The notes under the pieces are model-generated. The model saw only the letters and a list, made by a program, of their open reading frames with translations, was not told where the DNA came from and ran no database searches. A program made the position numbers and the translations under genes. A DNA stretch of 41,866 nt, from the NCBI GenBank assembly GCA_027067575.1, contig JAMOVQ010000089.1, positions 1-41,866 of the forward strand. Reading direction: 5' to 3'. The stretch comes from Thermoanaerobaculia bacterium. GTDB taxonomy: Bacteria; Acidobacteriota; Thermoanaerobaculia; Thermoanaerobaculales; Sulfomarinibacteraceae. Position 1 is the stretch's first letter. Every line of letters begins with the position of its first letter. Positions 1 to 9,472 of this stretch are shown here, piece after piece.

Positions 1-16
1 TGCTAACATGAACTTC

Positions 17-86
17 ACCTCGTTGGTGTCGGAATGTCGCTGCACAACTGCATTCTAACCTGCTGACTCAGCAGCACCAACGAGGT
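17..86. repeat. 12-bp perfect inverted repeat upstream of rplM
   Basis: ACCTCGTTGGTG (17-28) is repeated in exact inverted form as CACCAACGAGGT (75-86), separated by 46 bases. Immediately inside the right arm is a compact palindrome, TGCTGACTCAGCA (61-73). No gene is visible in bases 1-126. The arms could form a long-loop stem that ends an upstream transcript, or mark the edges of a small element, but nothing else identifies it. Confidence 0.5.
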
Positions 87-126
87 CTTGCCTTTCCCTT
101 GGCGGTGGATCCGGGGAGATCGGATC

Positions 127-155
127 TTGACAGTTCACCGGTCGTCGGGTAGAGT
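127..155 (+). promoter_or_regulatory. Sigma-70-type promoter of the rplM operon
   Basis: TTGACA at 127-132 is followed after exactly 17 bases by TAGAGT at 150-155. Transcription would start near 162, giving a leader of about 47 bases before the rplM ATG. The leader holds a small stem, CCCTGC-GCCC-GCAGGG. That stem might serve L13 autoregulation, as L13 leaders do elsewhere, but this is inference. Confidence 0.75.
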
Positions 156-208
156 CTTGCTCCCCTGCGCCCGCAGGGACTGCCGAGAGTGTGACTGGCG
201 AGGTTGAC

Positions 209-643
209 ATGCGTACCTACGTGCCGAAGAAAGACGAGATCCGACGCGAGTGGCTGGTGGTCGATGCCTCCAACCAGGTGCTGGGGCGCCTGGCGAGTGA
301 GGTGGCCCGGCTGCTCAGGGGGAAGCACAAGCCCCAGTACACGCCGTACCTGGACACCGGCGACTTCGTCGTCGTGGTCAACGCCGAGCGCATCCGGCTG
401 ACCGGCCGGAAGAAGGAGCAGAAGGTGTACTACCGTCACTCGGGGTACCCCGGGGGGCTCCGGCAGGAGACGGCGAGGGAGATGCTGGAGAAGTACCCGG
501 AGCGGCTGGTCCGCCGGGCGGTGTGGGGGATGCTCCCCAAGAACCGCCTCGGGCGGAAGCTGTACCGGAAGCTCAAGGTCTACCGGGGGCCGGAGCACCC
601 CCACGAGGCGCAGCAGCCGAAGGCCCATACGGTCTCGGCCTGA
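209..643 (+). CDS. rplM: Large ribosomal subunit protein uL13
   Basis: Structural protein of the 50S subunit, 144 residues, which is the usual length. The L13 signature is clear in the C-terminal half: [20 protein letters not shown] (about residues 102-121), followed by GPEHPHEAQ. The ORF track begins at a GTG at 191, but the ATG at 209 gives the standard MRTY-type N-terminus and has GAGG just upstream, so I place the start there. It is the first gene of the rplM-rpsI-rpsB-tsf-pyrH-frr run and follows the promoter at 127-155. rpsI starts 14 bases downstream. Confidence 0.98.
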   Translation: MRTYVPKKDEIRREWLVVDASNQVLGRLASEVARLLRGKHKPQYTPYLDTGDFVVVVNAERIRLTGRKKEQKVYYRHSGYPGGLRQETAREMLEKYPERLVRRAVWGMLPKNRLGRKLYRKLKVYRGPEHPHEAQQPKAHTVSA

Positions 644-657
644 TCGAGGGAGGCAGC

Positions 658-1050
658 GTGGCAGAGATCCAGTACTACGGCACCGGCCGGCGGAAGACCG
701 CGGTGGCGCGTGTCTACTTGCGGCCGGGGAGCGGCAAGATCGTCGTCAACCGCCGGGACTTCGAGGAGTACTTCCCGAACCGCGTGCTCAAGATGGTCAT
801 CCGGCAGCCCTTGCTGCTGACCGAGACGGCGGACAAGTTCGACATCGTGGTCAATGTGCGCGGCGGCGGTCCGAGCGGGCAGGCTGGCGCGATCCGGCAC
901 GGGATTTCCCGGGCGCTGCTCGAGTACAACCCCGAGCTCCGGCCCAGGCTCAAGAGCGCAGGCCTGCTGACGCGGGATGCCCGCCAGGTCGAGCGCAAGA
1001 AGTACGGTCAGCCCAAGGCGCGCAAGCGCTTCCAGTTCTCCAAGCGATAA
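658..1050 (+). CDS. rpsI: Small ribosomal subunit protein uS9
   Basis: 30S subunit protein of 130 residues, whose C-terminal tail reaches the P-site tRNA. The S9 signature [19 protein letters not shown] is present mid-protein (about residues 66-84). The C-terminus is the expected basic tail [14 protein letters not shown]. The ORF track extends the frame upstream into rplM. The GTG at 658 is chosen because a strong GAGGGAGG ribosome-binding site precedes it and the protein then has normal family length. Paired with rplM as in most bacteria. Confidence 0.98.
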   Translation: MAEIQYYGTGRRKTAVARVYLRPGSGKIVVNRRDFEEYFPNRVLKMVIRQPLLLTETADKFDIVVNVRGGGPSGQAGAIRHGISRALLEYNPELRPRLKSAGLLTRDARQVERKKYGQPKARKRFQFSKR

Positions 1051-1061
1051 GGGAGCGGTCC

Positions 1062-1901
1062 GTGGCAAGCATTCAGATGAAGGAACTGCTCGAGGCGGGC
1101 GTCCACTTCGGTCACCAGACCCGACGGTGGAACCCCAAGATGAAGCCGTACATCTTCGGCAAGAGGAACGGCATCCACATCATCGATCTCCAGAAGACGC
1201 AGCAGCACTTCGAGGAGGCGGCGGAGTTCATCCGCGAGGTGGCCGCGGCGGGACGGAACGTCCTGTTCGTCGTGACCAAGCGCCAGGCTCAGGACGCGAT
1301 CCGCGAAGAGGCCACGCGCTGCGGGATGTTCTACGTCAACCACCGCTGGCTCGGCGGCACGCTGACGAACTTCAAGACGATCCGGAAGTCCATCGACCGG
1401 TTCAAGGAGATCGAGCGGACGCTGTCGGCCGAGGAGTCGCTCCTGACGAAGAAGGAGCGGATCCGGCTCGAGCGGCAGCGCCGCAAGATGGAGCGCGCCC
1501 TCGGCGGGATCAAGGAGATGGAGGACCTGCCCGACGCGCTGTTCGTGATCGACACGGTCCACGAGCAGATCGCCGTCCGGGAGGCGAACCGTCTCGGCAT
1601 CCCCGTGGTCGCGGTGGTGGACACCAACTGCGATCCGGAGGAGGTCGACTTCCCGATCCCCGGCAACGACGACGCGATCCGGGCCATCCGCCTGTTCACC
1701 TCGAGGATCGCGGACAACATCCTCGAGGGCTTGAACCTGGCGGACGAGCGGTATGTCGGCGGCGACGAGGCCGAGACGCCTGCCGGCGAGGCGGCGGAAG
1801 AGGCCGCGTCCGAAGCGGCTCCGGAGCCGGAGGCGGAAGTGAAGGCGGAGACCGCGTCCGGCCCCGCCCCGGAGGAGAGCGAGGCACCCGCCCAGGCCTG
1901 A
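1062..1901 (+). CDS. rpsB: Small ribosomal subunit protein uS2
   Basis: 30S subunit protein of 279 residues starting at GTG 1062, preceded by GGGAGCGG. The N-terminus [20 protein letters not shown] is the S2 hallmark, and [20 protein letters not shown] and DTNCDP are also family-typical. The last 45 or so residues form an Ala/Glu-rich acidic tail that E. coli S2 lacks. Such tails are common and variable in S2, so this is probably disordered. It is 11 bases downstream of rpsI, so this operon joins the rplM-rpsI and rpsB-tsf units, which are separate in E. coli. Confidence 0.98.
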   Translation: MASIQMKELLEAGVHFGHQTRRWNPKMKPYIFGKRNGIHIIDLQKTQQHFEEAAEFIREVAAAGRNVLFVVTKRQAQDAIREEATRCGMFYVNHRWLGGTLTNFKTIRKSIDRFKEIERTLSAEESLLTKKERIRLERQRRKMERALGGIKEMEDLPDALFVIDTVHEQIAVREANRLGIPVVAVVDTNCDPEEVDFPIPGNDDAIRAIRLFTSRIADNILEGLNLADERYVGGDEAETPAGEAAEEAASEAAPEPEAEVKAETASGPAPEESEAPAQA

Positions 1902-1925
1902 GGCGGTCCTCGACCGAGGAAACCC

Positions 1926-1957
1926 GGGGCCAGGGGCGGTTCGCACCTGGCCCCTTT
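1926..1957 (+). terminator. Hairpin between rpsB and tsf (attenuator-like)
   Basis: GGGGCCAGG (1926-1934) pairs perfectly with CCTGGCCCC (1946-1954) across an 11-base loop, and is followed by TTTCTC. The stem is strong but the T tract is short. It sits in the only sizeable gap (99 bases) between rpsB and tsf, where it could partly terminate transcription or act as an mRNA processing point. Confidence 0.55.
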
Positions 1958-2000
1958 CTCGAACCCGATCGATTCTGAAGACGGCAAGGAGAGGGACGAC

Positions 2001-2849
2001 ATGACGATCACGGCAGCTGCGGTGAAGGAGTTGCGCCAGAAGACCGGCGCGGGAATGATGGACTGCAAGAAGGCGCTCCAGGAGGCGGGCGGCGACATGG
2101 ACGAGGCCGTCAAGATCCTCCGGACGAAGGGACTGGCGGCCGCCGCGAAGAAGGCCCACAGGGCGGCGAGCGAGGGGGTCGTGGCCATCGCCGGCGGCGG
2201 GCCCGAAGCCGCGATGATCGAACTCAACTGCGAGACCGATTTCGTCGCGCGGAACGAGAAGTTCCAGGAGTTCGCCAGGGCGCTGGTGGAGCAGGTCCTC
2301 GCCGACGGCGTCGACGACCTGGACGCTTTCAAGGCCCGCCCGTACTCGAACGATCCCGAGCACACCGTCGAGCAGGCGATCTCCCAGGCGATCGCGACCA
2401 TCGGCGAGAACATCGTGCTGAGCCGGATCGCCTACTGGAAGGCCGCCGACGGCAACGCCATTGCCTCCTACGTCCACATGGGCGGGAAGATCGGCGTGCT
2501 GGTCGAGGGCAGCGGTTCGATCCCCGAGGCGGCGCTGCGGGACGTGGCAATGCACATCGCGGCCACCGACCCCCGGTTCCTCTCCCGTGACGAGGTGACC
2601 GAGGAGATTCTGGCCAACGAGCGCGACATCGCGCTCAAGCAGGCGATGGACCAGGGCAAGCCGGAGCACATCGCCCAGCGGATCGTCCAGGGCAAGATGG
2701 AGAAGTTCTTCGAGCAGGTGGTGCTGCTCGAGCAGCCGTTCGCCAAAGACCCCTCCATGAGCGTGGGCGAGTACGTCGAGAAGAGCGGCGGCGAGGGGGC
2801 TTCCATCGCCCGGTTCGCGCGGTTCAAGCTCGGCGAGGCGGGCCAGTAG
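2001..2849 (+). CDS. tsf: Elongation factor Ts
   Basis: Guanine-nucleotide exchange factor that regenerates EF-Tu-GTP during translation. It has 282 residues, the normal length. Both family signatures are intact: LRQKTGAGMMDCKKAL (about residues 11-26, in the N-terminal UBA-like domain) and ELNCETDFVARNEKF (about residues 74-88, the core that inserts into EF-Tu). The ATG at 2001 follows AGGAGAGGGA. Its partner tuf is encoded at 28492-29685 in the same window. Confidence 0.98.
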   Translation: MTITAAAVKELRQKTGAGMMDCKKALQEAGGDMDEAVKILRTKGLAAAAKKAHRAASEGVVAIAGGGPEAAMIELNCETDFVARNEKFQEFARALVEQVLADGVDDLDAFKARPYSNDPEHTVEQAISQAIATIGENIVLSRIAYWKAADGNAIASYVHMGGKIGVLVEGSGSIPEAALRDVAMHIAATDPRFLSRDEVTEEILANERDIALKQAMDQGKPEHIAQRIVQGKMEKFFEQVVLLEQPFAKDPSMSVGEYVEKSGGEGASIARFARFKLGEAGQ

Positions 2850-2861
2850 GGGCCGGGGACG

Positions 2862-3614
2862 ATGCCGGCCGCCGGTCCGGGAGGGACGCCCCAATACCAC
2901 CGGATCCTCGTCAAGCTCTCCGGTGAGGTGCTGATGGGCGACCAGCCGTTCGGGATCGCCCCGGCGGTGGTGGAGCGGATCGCCCGGGAGATCGTGGCCG
3001 TCCACGAGCTCGGGGTGCAGGTCGCCGGCGTCGTCGGCGGCGGAAACATCATCCGGGGTGTGTCGGCCCACGAACAGGGGATCGACCGGATCACCGGCGA
3101 TTCCATGGGGATGCTCGCCACGGTGATCAACGCTCTGGCGCTGATGTCTGCCATCGAGAAGCTCGGCGTCTCCACGCGGGTGCAGACGGCGATCGAGATG
3201 CACCAGGTCGCCGAGCCGTTCATCCGGCGCAGGGCGCTGCGGCACATGGAGAAGGGCCGCGTCGTGCTGTTCGCCGCGGGGACCGGCAGTCCGTTCTTCA
3301 CGACGGATTCGGCGGCGGCGCTCCGGGCCAACGAGATCGGGGCCGATATCCTGATCAAGGCGACCAAGGTGGACGGTGTCTACACGGCCGACCCGGTGAA
3401 GGATCCTGACGCTGTCCTCGTGCCGCGCTTGACCTACGCCGAGGTGCTTCAACAGGAGCTTCGGGTGATGGATGCGGCGGCGATCTCCCTGTGCATGGAG
3501 ACCGGACTGCCGGTCAGGATCCTGAACATCCACCGTCCTGGTATCCTTCGAAGGGCCGTTCTCGGCGAGGACGTGGGTTCCCTCGTGGCCCCGGAAACGA
3601 AGGAGGACGTATGA
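2862..3614 (+). CDS. pyrH: UMP kinase
   Basis: Phosphorylates UMP to UDP with ATP, in pyrimidine nucleotide synthesis. It belongs to the amino-acid-kinase fold and is unrelated to eukaryotic UMP/CMP kinases. The 250 residues start with [19 protein letters not shown] (glycine-rich phosphate loop). [20 protein letters not shown] and [14 protein letters not shown] are the nucleotide-binding and catalytic segments. The first 12 residues are a short Gly/Pro-rich extension. The stop codon overlaps the start of frr (ATGA), so the two are probably translationally coupled, in the usual tsf-pyrH-frr order. Confidence 0.97.
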   Translation: MPAAGPGGTPQYHRILVKLSGEVLMGDQPFGIAPAVVERIAREIVAVHELGVQVAGVVGGGNIIRGVSAHEQGIDRITGDSMGMLATVINALALMSAIEKLGVSTRVQTAIEMHQVAEPFIRRRALRHMEKGRVVLFAAGTGSPFFTTDSAAALRANEIGADILIKATKVDGVYTADPVKDPDAVLVPRLTYAEVLQQELRVMDAAAISLCMETGLPVRILNIHRPGILRRAVLGEDVGSLVAPETKEDV

Positions 3615-4165
3615 AGGAGCTGCTCAAGGATCTGGAGAAGCGGATGGTCGGCGCCATCGAGGCGCTGCGTGGCGAGCTGGCGAGCCTGCGCACGGGCCGG
3701 GCGTCGGTGGCGATCCTGGACGGGATCACGGTGGACTACTACGGGACGCCGACACCGATCAACCAGGTGGCCTCGCTGTCGGTGCCGGAACCGTCGACGA
3801 TCGTCATCGCGCCGTGGGAGCCGAAAATGCTCGGCGAGATCGAGCGGGCGATCCTGCGCTCGAACCTCGGCCTGACGCCAAACAACGACGGGAAGGTGAT
3901 CCGCCTCCACATTCCGCCGCTGACCGAGGAGCGGCGCAAGGAGCTCGTCAAGGTCGCCCACACGTACGCCGAGCAGGCTCGGAACGCCATCCGGCAGATC
4001 CGGCGGGACGGCAACGACCGGCTCAAGAAGATGGAGAAGGCCAAGGAGATCTCCGAGGACGAGATGCACCACGGGTTCGACGAGGTCCAGAAGCTGACCG
4101 ATGCCTACATCGAGAAGGTTGGCGGCGCGCTTGCGACGAAGGAAAAGGAGATCATGGAGGTGTGA
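3611..4165 (+). CDS. frr: Ribosome recycling factor
   Basis: With EF-G, splits post-termination ribosomes. 184 residues, matching the family. The tRNA-mimic protein is recognised by [20 protein letters not shown] (about residues 27-46), [14 protein letters not shown], and the long C-terminal helix with [16 protein letters not shown]. The ORF track begins at 3491 inside pyrH. The true start is ATG 3611, with AGGAGG in the last codons of pyrH and a 4-base overlap with the pyrH stop. Confidence 0.98.
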   Translation: MKELLKDLEKRMVGAIEALRGELASLRTGRASVAILDGITVDYYGTPTPINQVASLSVPEPSTIVIAPWEPKMLGEIERAILRSNLGLTPNNDGKVIRLHIPPLTEERRKELVKVAHTYAEQARNAIRQIRRDGNDRLKKMEKAKEISEDEMHHGFDEVQKLTDAYIEKVGGALATKEKEIMEV

Positions 4166-4192
4166 GCACGGGCTCGCCCATGATCCGGGGCA

Positions 4193-4246
4193 CGACCCGG
4201 CCGGGTCGGGACGAGGCGCCGCGGGCCCCAGGGGACGCGGCGCCTC
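4193..4246 (+). terminator. Palindrome plus GC hairpin between frr and rlmB
   Basis: Two adjacent structures lie in the 109-base gap. CGACCCGGCCGGGTCG (4193-4208) is a perfect 16-base palindrome. GAGGCGCCGCG (4213-4223) pairs with CGCGGCGCCTC (4236-4246) over a 12-base loop, giving an 11-bp stem. No T tract follows, so this may be a pause site, a factor-dependent terminator or a processing signal. It marks the likely end of the ribosomal operon proper. Confidence 0.45.
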
Positions 4247-4274
4247 ACCGCGTTCGACGGGGGGTTGAGTGGGG

Positions 4275-5027
4275 ATGAGCGGACGTTCCGGGGCGGCCGC
4301 GGGCCGGCTCGTGGGTGTCCACGCCGTTCGTGCGGCGCTGGAGGAGGGGAGGCCTGTGGATCTCGTCCTCGTCCTCAAGGGACGCCGGGACCGCAGGGTC
4401 TCCGGGATCGTCGACCTCGCGCGATCCCGCGGCGTGCCGGTCCGTTTCGTCGACCGTGCCCGTCTGGAGCGGGAGGGGGGCGGTACGGTCCGGGGCGGGG
4501 TGGTCGCCCGGGTCGCGGAGAAGGCGTACGTTCCGCTCGAATCGCTGGTGAGGCCTGCGGGCGAACCGGGCCGGGTGATCTTGCTCGACGGCGTGACCGA
4601 TCCTCACAACGCCGGGGCGGTGATCCGCTCCGCGGCGGCGTTCGGGATCGACGGCGTCGTGCTCGCGGGCCCTGGAGCGCCGCCGATGGGTGGTGCGCTC
4701 GCCTCGGCCGCGGCCGGCCAGCTCGAGCGCGTCCCCGTCGCCCGGGCCGGATCCGCGGGGGACACCCTCCGGGTGTTCCGGGATGCCGGCTACTGGGTCT
4801 ACGGCGCGGCGATGGAGGGGACTCCGATCCCCCTGGTGCAGCCCTCCGATCGGTGGGTGCTCGCCCTGGGCTCGGAGGGCAGGGGGCTCAGGGCCAAGAC
4901 GCGGGCGTTCGTCGACGAGCTCGTCGCCGTGCCGATGAGACCGGGCGTCGAGTCGCTCAACGTCTCGGTGGCGGCGGCGATCCTCGCCTACGCCCTGACG
5001 GAGGCGTCCGGACGGGGACACGACTGA
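4275..5027 (+). CDS. rlmB: SpoU/TrmH-family RNA 2'-O-methyltransferase (RlmB-like)
   Basis: SPOUT (trefoil-knot) methyltransferase that transfers a methyl group from SAM to a ribose 2'-hydroxyl, most likely in 23S rRNA as RlmB does. 250 residues. The N-terminal substrate-binding domain (about 10-90) begins VGVHAVRAALEEG. The three SPOUT motifs are all present: DPHNAGAVIRSA (about 109-120, with the catalytic Asn), ALGSEGRGL (about 197-205) and ESLNVSVAAAILAYAL (about 226-241). ATG 4275 is preferred over the in-frame GTG at 4269. The exact target nucleotide cannot be fixed from sequence, so the symbol is by family resemblance. Confidence 0.88.
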   Translation: MSGRSGAAAGRLVGVHAVRAALEEGRPVDLVLVLKGRRDRRVSGIVDLARSRGVPVRFVDRARLEREGGGTVRGGVVARVAEKAYVPLESLVRPAGEPGRVILLDGVTDPHNAGAVIRSAAAFGIDGVVLAGPGAPPMGGALASAAAGQLERVPVARAGSAGDTLRVFRDAGYWVYGAAMEGTPIPLVQPSDRWVLALGSEGRGLRAKTRAFVDELVAVPMRPGVESLNVSVAAAILAYALTEASGRGHD

Positions 5028-5140
5028 TCGACTGGCCGGTTTTGCATCGGTCGGTCCACCGACTGCGTCTGGCCTGACAGTGATGAGGCGTATGTTCCTT
5101 CCTTCCTCACGAGAGCGGGAAGCGCTGTGATTGCTGTTTC

Positions 5141-6616
5141 TCAGCGTTCGACGCGGTAGTTGGGGGCCTCCTTGGTGATGACCACGTCGTGGGCATGGGA
5201 CTCCTTGAGGCCGGCCATGGTGACCCGGACGAACCGCGCCTTCGTGTGGAGGTCCTCGATACTGCCGCAGCCGGCGAGGCCCATGCCGGCCCGGAGGCCG
5301 CCGACGAGCTGGGTCAGCTGGTTGGTCAGGGGGCCCTTGTACGGGACCATCCCCTCGATCCCCTCGGGGACGAGCTTTGCCAGGTCGGCCTCCTCCTGGA
5401 AGTAGCGGTCCCGCGATCCGTGGGCTTCCTTCATGGCGCCGAGGGAGCCCATGCCGCGGTACGCCTTGAACGTCCGGCCCTGGTAGAGGATCTGTTCCCC
5501 GGGCGATTCCTCGACACCGGCGAACAGCGACCCGATCATCACCACGTCGGCCCCGGCGGCCAGCGCCTTGGTCAGGTCGCCGGAGAACCGGATGCCGCCG
5601 TCGGCGATGACGGGCACGCCGTGCTCGTGAGCGACGCGGGACGCCTCCTGGATCGCCGTGATCTGAGGCATCCCCGCTCCGGTGACCACGCGGGTCGTGC
5701 AGATAGAGCCGGGGCCGATCCCGACCTTGATGCAGTCGGCTCCGAGCTCGATCAGCTCGCGGGTGGCCTCGGCCGTGGCCACGTTGCCGACGATCAGCGG
5801 GACGTCGGGGAAGGAGGCCCTGATGCGCTCCACGGCCTCCATGACCCCCCGGGAGTGGGCGTGGGAGCTGTCGAGGCAGAGGACATCCACATGTCGCTCC
5901 ACGAGTTTGGCGCACCGCTCCTCGAGGTCGGCGGCGACACCGACGGCCGCCGCCACCCGAAGGCGGCCCAGGTCGTCCTTGCAGGCGTGCGGGTACTCCT
6001 GGGCCTTCTTGATGTCCTTGACGGTGATCAGCCCCTTGAGGCTGCCTTCGGAGTCCACCACCAAGAGTTTCTCGATCCGGTGACGGTGCAAGAGCGCCTT
6101 GGCCTCGTCCAGGGTCGTTCCCACCGGGGCGGTGACGAGGTTCTCGGAGGTCATGAAGTCGGCAATTGGCCGGTCGAACTCGGTGCAGAACCGCAGGTCG
6201 CGGTTGGTCAGGATTCCCTTGAGGTGACCGTGCCGGTCGATGACCGGGAGCCCCGAGATCTTGTAGTGGGCCATGACCGCGAGCGCTTCCCGGACGAGCT
6301 GGTCCGGGTGGATCGTGACGGGGTCGACGATCATCCCCGATTCGGAGCGCTTGACCCGGTCCACCTCCTCGGCCTGACGGTTGATCGGCATGTTCTTGTG
6401 GATCACCCCGATTCCGCCGTGCTGCGCCATGGCGATGGCCATCCGGGCCTCGGTGACGGTGTCCATGGCCGCCGAGACGATGGGGATGTTGAGCCGGATC
6501 CCCGTCCGGGTGAGGAGGGTCGAGACGTTGACGTGGTTGGGGTGGACCTCCGAACGCGACGGCACGAGGAGCACGTCGTCGAAGGTCAGTCCCACGGGGA
6601 TCCTGTCGCTGCTCAT
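5141..6616 (-). CDS. guaB: Inosine-5'-monophosphate dehydrogenase
   Basis: Oxidises IMP to XMP with NAD+, the committed step of GMP synthesis. 491 residues. [14 protein letters not shown] at the N-terminus begins the TIM barrel. Two CBS domains are inserted at about residues 95-210. The catalytic loop [17 protein letters not shown] carries the thioimidate Cys at about 306, followed by [12 protein letters not shown] and the flap [10 protein letters not shown]. The ORF track runs far upstream inside secA; the ATG at 6616 gives the canonical N-terminus. The start overlaps the secA stop by four bases (ATGA), implying translational coupling. guaA is not in the window. Confidence 0.97.
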   Translation of the reverse strand: MSSDRIPVGLTFDDVLLVPSRSEVHPNHVNVSTLLTRTGIRLNIPIVSAAMDTVTEARMAIAMAQHGGIGVIHKNMPINRQAEEVDRVKRSESGMIVDPVTIHPDQLVREALAVMAHYKISGLPVIDRHGHLKGILTNRDLRFCTEFDRPIADFMTSENLVTAPVGTTLDEAKALLHRHRIEKLLVVDSEGSLKGLITVKDIKKAQEYPHACKDDLGRLRVAAAVGVAADLEERCAKLVERHVDVLCLDSSHAHSRGVMEAVERIRASFPDVPLIVGNVATAEATRELIELGADCIKVGIGPGSICTTRVVTGAGMPQITAIQEASRVAHEHGVPVIADGGIRFSGDLTKALAAGADVVMIGSLFAGVEESPGEQILYQGRTFKAYRGMGSLGAMKEAHGSRDRYFQEEADLAKLVPEGIEGMVPYKGPLTNQLTQLVGGLRAGMGLAGCGSIEDLHTKARFVRVTMAGLKESHAHDVVITKEAPNYRVER

Positions 6617-9405
6617 CGCTGGCCTCCCGCCTGGGCGTTTCTGCCGCAGCAGTGCTTGTACTTCTTGCCCGAGCCGCACGGGCACGGGTCGTTCCGGCCG
6701 ATCTTGGGCTGGGTCCGGCGGACCGTCACGGGCTTCGCCCCGTCCCCGACCGGGTTGTTGGCGATCTGCTCCTGCTTCGCACGGGACGCCGCCAGGTCCT
6801 TGACCGCGGGGTGCTGGAGCACGGTCCGCATGGGACGGCGCCGGTGCTCCATCTCTTCCACGGGCTGGGCTCGGAACAGGGTCATGACCACGTGGTCCTC
6901 GATCCGTTCCCACATCTGCTCGAACAGCTCGTACGACTCGCGCTTGTACTCGACCAGCGGGTCGCGTTGGCCGTACGCCCTGAGCCCGATCCCCTCGCGG
7001 AGGTGGTCCAGTGCCAGGAGGTGGTCCTTCCACTGGCGGTCCACCGTCTCGAGCAGGACGAACCGTTCGAGCTCGGCGAAGCTCTCGTCCCCGAACGACT
7101 CCACGCGCTTCTCGTACCGTTCGCGCGCGGCGTTCTTCAGGACCTCCTCGAGCCCCGGTCGGTTGATCGTGTCCCAGTCGATGCCGAGCTCGGAGAGGAA
7201 GAAGCCGAAGTAGCGGGTGAAGTTCCGTTCGAGGGCAGGCCGGTCCCAGTCCGCCGGGTCCGCCTCGGCCGGGCAGTACTCCTCGAGCAGCGAGTCGACG
7301 ATCTCCTCGATGACCCGGAGGATGTAGCCCCGGCCCTCCTTACCCTCGAGGATCCGGCGCCGGAGGCGGTAGACGGCCTCCCGCTGTTTGTTCATGACGT
7401 CGTCGTACTCGAGCAGGTGCTTCCGGATCTCGAAGTTCCGTGCCTCCACCTGCTTCTGCGCCCGCTCGATCGACTTGGAGACCAGGCGCGACTCGATGGG
7501 GACGTCCTCCTCCATCCCGAGCCGGTCCATCATCTTGCGGACCCAGTCGGAGGCGAAGATCCGCATCAGGTCGTCCTCGAGGGAGAGGAAGAACCGCGAC
7601 GATCCCGGGTCGCCCTGGCGGCCGGAACGGCCGCGGAGCTGGTTGTCGATCCGGCGCGACTCGTGCCGCTCGGTGCCGATGATGTGCAGGCCTCCGGCCT
7701 CGAGGACCTTCTGCTTCTCCTCGGCGCACAGCGTCGTGTACTTCTGAAGCGCCTTCTCGAACGCCTCCGGGTCCTCCGCGGGATCGGCCTCGGAGCGTGC
7801 CAGCGCCTCGGGGTTGCCGCCGAGCACGATGTCGGTGCCGCGGCCCGCCATGTTCGTCGCGATGGTCACCGCGCCGAGCCGGCCGGCCTGGGCGACGATC
7901 TCGGCCTCGCGCTCGTGGTACTTGGCGTTGAGCACCACGTGTTTGACCTTCCGCCGTTGCAGCATCTTCGCCAGCCGTTCGGACTTCTCGATGGAGACCG
8001 TGCCCACGAGCACCGGCTGGCCCCGGTCGTTGCAGTCGGCGATCTCCTCGATCACCGCCCGGAACTTCTCCTTCTCGGTCTTGTAGACCACATCCGGCCG
8101 GTCGTCACGGATCATCGGCTTGTTGGTGGGGATGACCACCACGTCGAGGCCGTAGATCTTGGCGAACTCCTCGGACTCCGTCTCCGCCGTGCCGGTCATG
8201 CCGGCCAGCTTCTCATACATCCGGAAGTAGTTCTGGAGCGTGATGGTGGCCAGCGTTTGGTTCTCGGACTGGATCTTCACCCGTTCCTTGGCCTCCACCG
8301 CCTGGTGGAGCCCGTCCGACCAGCGCCGGCCCGGCATCAGGCGGCCGGTGAACTCGTCGACGATCAGGACCTCGCCGTCCTTGACGATGTAGTCCCGGTC
8401 CCGCTGGAACAGGCTGTGGGCTCTCAGTGCCTGGTTGACGGCGTGGAGGATGTCGATGTTCGTCGGATCGTAAAGGTTCTCCACGCCGAGCAGCTTCTCG
8501 CACTTGGCGACGCCCTGCTCCGTCAGAGCCGCCGTGTGGGCCTTCTCGTCGATGATGTAGTCGCCCGTCACGGTCTTGTTGCCGTACTTGTCCTCGATCT
8601 CCTCGCCCTTCTCGAGTTTTGGGATGATCCGGTCGACCTTGTAGTAGAGGTCCACGGAGATCTCGGAGGGTCCGGAGATGATCAGGGGTGTCCGGGCCTC
8701 GTCGATCAGGATCGAGTCCACCTCGTCCACGATGGCGTAGACGTGCTCGCGCTGGACCATCCGGTCGAGGTCGAACTTCATGTTGTCCCGGAGGTAGTCG
8801 AAGCCGAACTCGTTGTTCGTCCCGTAGGTGATGTCCGCGGCGTAGGCCGCCTTACGCTCTGCGTCGTCCATCTGGTTTTGGATGCACCCCACGGAAAATC
8901 CGAGGAAACGGTAGACCTTGCCCATCCACTCGGCGTCGCGCCGGGCCAGGTAGTCGTTGACGGTGACCAGGTGGACGCCGCGTCCGGTCAGGGCGTTGAG
9001 CACCACGGCCAGCGTCGCCACGAGCGTCTTGCCCTCGCCGGTCTTCATCTCGGCGATCTTGCCCTGGTGGAGCACGATCCCGCCCATCAGCTGGACGTCG
9101 AAGTGCCGCATCCCAAGCGTCCGCCACGCAGCTTCCCGGACGATGGCGAACACCTCGCGCAGCTCGGCGTCGAGCACGGCCTCCACGTGCCGGCGGCGCT
9201 CGATCGGATCCTCGGGCAGCTCCGACGTGGCGTTCTGCACACGTTCCCGGATCCGGCCGATCCGTTCCTGGAGCTCGTCGTCCGAGAGCGCCTTCATCTC
9301 GGGCTCCAGGGCGTTGATGTCCGCGACGATCGGGCGCATCCGCTTGACGTCCCGTTCGTGTTTGGTGCCGAAGACGGCGGCGACTGCCTTTTCCACGATG
9401 TTCAT
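6613..9405 (-). CDS. secA: Preprotein translocase ATPase SecA
   Basis: Motor ATPase that drives unfolded preproteins through SecYEG. 930 residues. Walker A is [13 protein letters not shown] (about 119-131) and the DEAD-type Walker B is [15 protein letters not shown]. The preprotein cross-linking, helical scaffold and wing domains follow, with [19 protein letters not shown] and [10 protein letters not shown] motifs intact. The C-terminus carries the SEC-C zinc motif [14 protein letters not shown] used for SecB or ribosome contact. The start has AGAGGT upstream and lies only 16 bases from the GC hairpin at 9422-9447. SecE is encoded at 29958 in this window. Confidence 0.98.
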   Translation of the reverse strand: MNIVEKAVAAVFGTKHERDVKRMRPIVADINALEPEMKALSDDELQERIGRIRERVQNATSELPEDPIERRRHVEAVLDAELREVFAIVREAAWRTLGMRHFDVQLMGGIVLHQGKIAEMKTGEGKTLVATLAVVLNALTGRGVHLVTVNDYLARRDAEWMGKVYRFLGFSVGCIQNQMDDAERKAAYAADITYGTNNEFGFDYLRDNMKFDLDRMVQREHVYAIVDEVDSILIDEARTPLIISGPSEISVDLYYKVDRIIPKLEKGEEIEDKYGNKTVTGDYIIDEKAHTAALTEQGVAKCEKLLGVENLYDPTNIDILHAVNQALRAHSLFQRDRDYIVKDGEVLIVDEFTGRLMPGRRWSDGLHQAVEAKERVKIQSENQTLATITLQNYFRMYEKLAGMTGTAETESEEFAKIYGLDVVVIPTNKPMIRDDRPDVVYKTEKEKFRAVIEEIADCNDRGQPVLVGTVSIEKSERLAKMLQRRKVKHVVLNAKYHEREAEIVAQAGRLGAVTIATNMAGRGTDIVLGGNPEALARSEADPAEDPEAFEKALQKYTTLCAEEKQKVLEAGGLHIIGTERHESRRIDNQLRGRSGRQGDPGSSRFFLSLEDDLMRIFASDWVRKMMDRLGMEEDVPIESRLVSKSIERAQKQVEARNFEIRKHLLEYDDVMNKQREAVYRLRRRILEGKEGRGYILRVIEEIVDSLLEEYCPAEADPADWDRPALERNFTRYFGFFLSELGIDWDTINRPGLEEVLKNAARERYEKRVESFGDESFAELERFVLLETVDRQWKDHLLALDHLREGIGLRAYGQRDPLVEYKRESYELFEQMWERIEDHVVMTLFRAQPVEEMEHRRRPMRTVLQHPAVKDLAASRAKQEQIANNPVGDGAKPVTVRRTQPKIGRNDPCPCGSGKKYKHCCGRNAQAGGQR

Positions 9406-9421
9406 GGTCGACCTCTATGGA

Positions 9422-9447
9422 ACATGCCGGGGCGGGCCCCGGCATGT
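9422..9447 (-). terminator. GC hairpin between the M23 peptidase and secA
   Basis: ACATGCCGGGGC and GCCCCGGCATGT are perfect inverse copies separated by two bases, so the working stem is about 11 bp with a 4-base loop. It has no T tract. Its position, directly before the secA ribosome-binding site, means it could end the upstream transcript or structure the secA leader. A second, smaller stem (CCGGAG/CTCCGG, 9455-9470) sits next to the M23 stop codon. Confidence 0.5.
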
Positions 9448-9472
9448 CGCTCGCCCGGAGCCCGCGCTCCGG

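Noticed and set aside
191-208. GTG at 191 as the rplM start
   Set aside because: It adds six residues not seen in L13, and ATG 209 has the better-placed GAGG.
1008-3533. 841-aa minus-strand ORF over rpsB-tsf-pyrH
   Set aside because: Opposite three recognised genes and without protein-like features.
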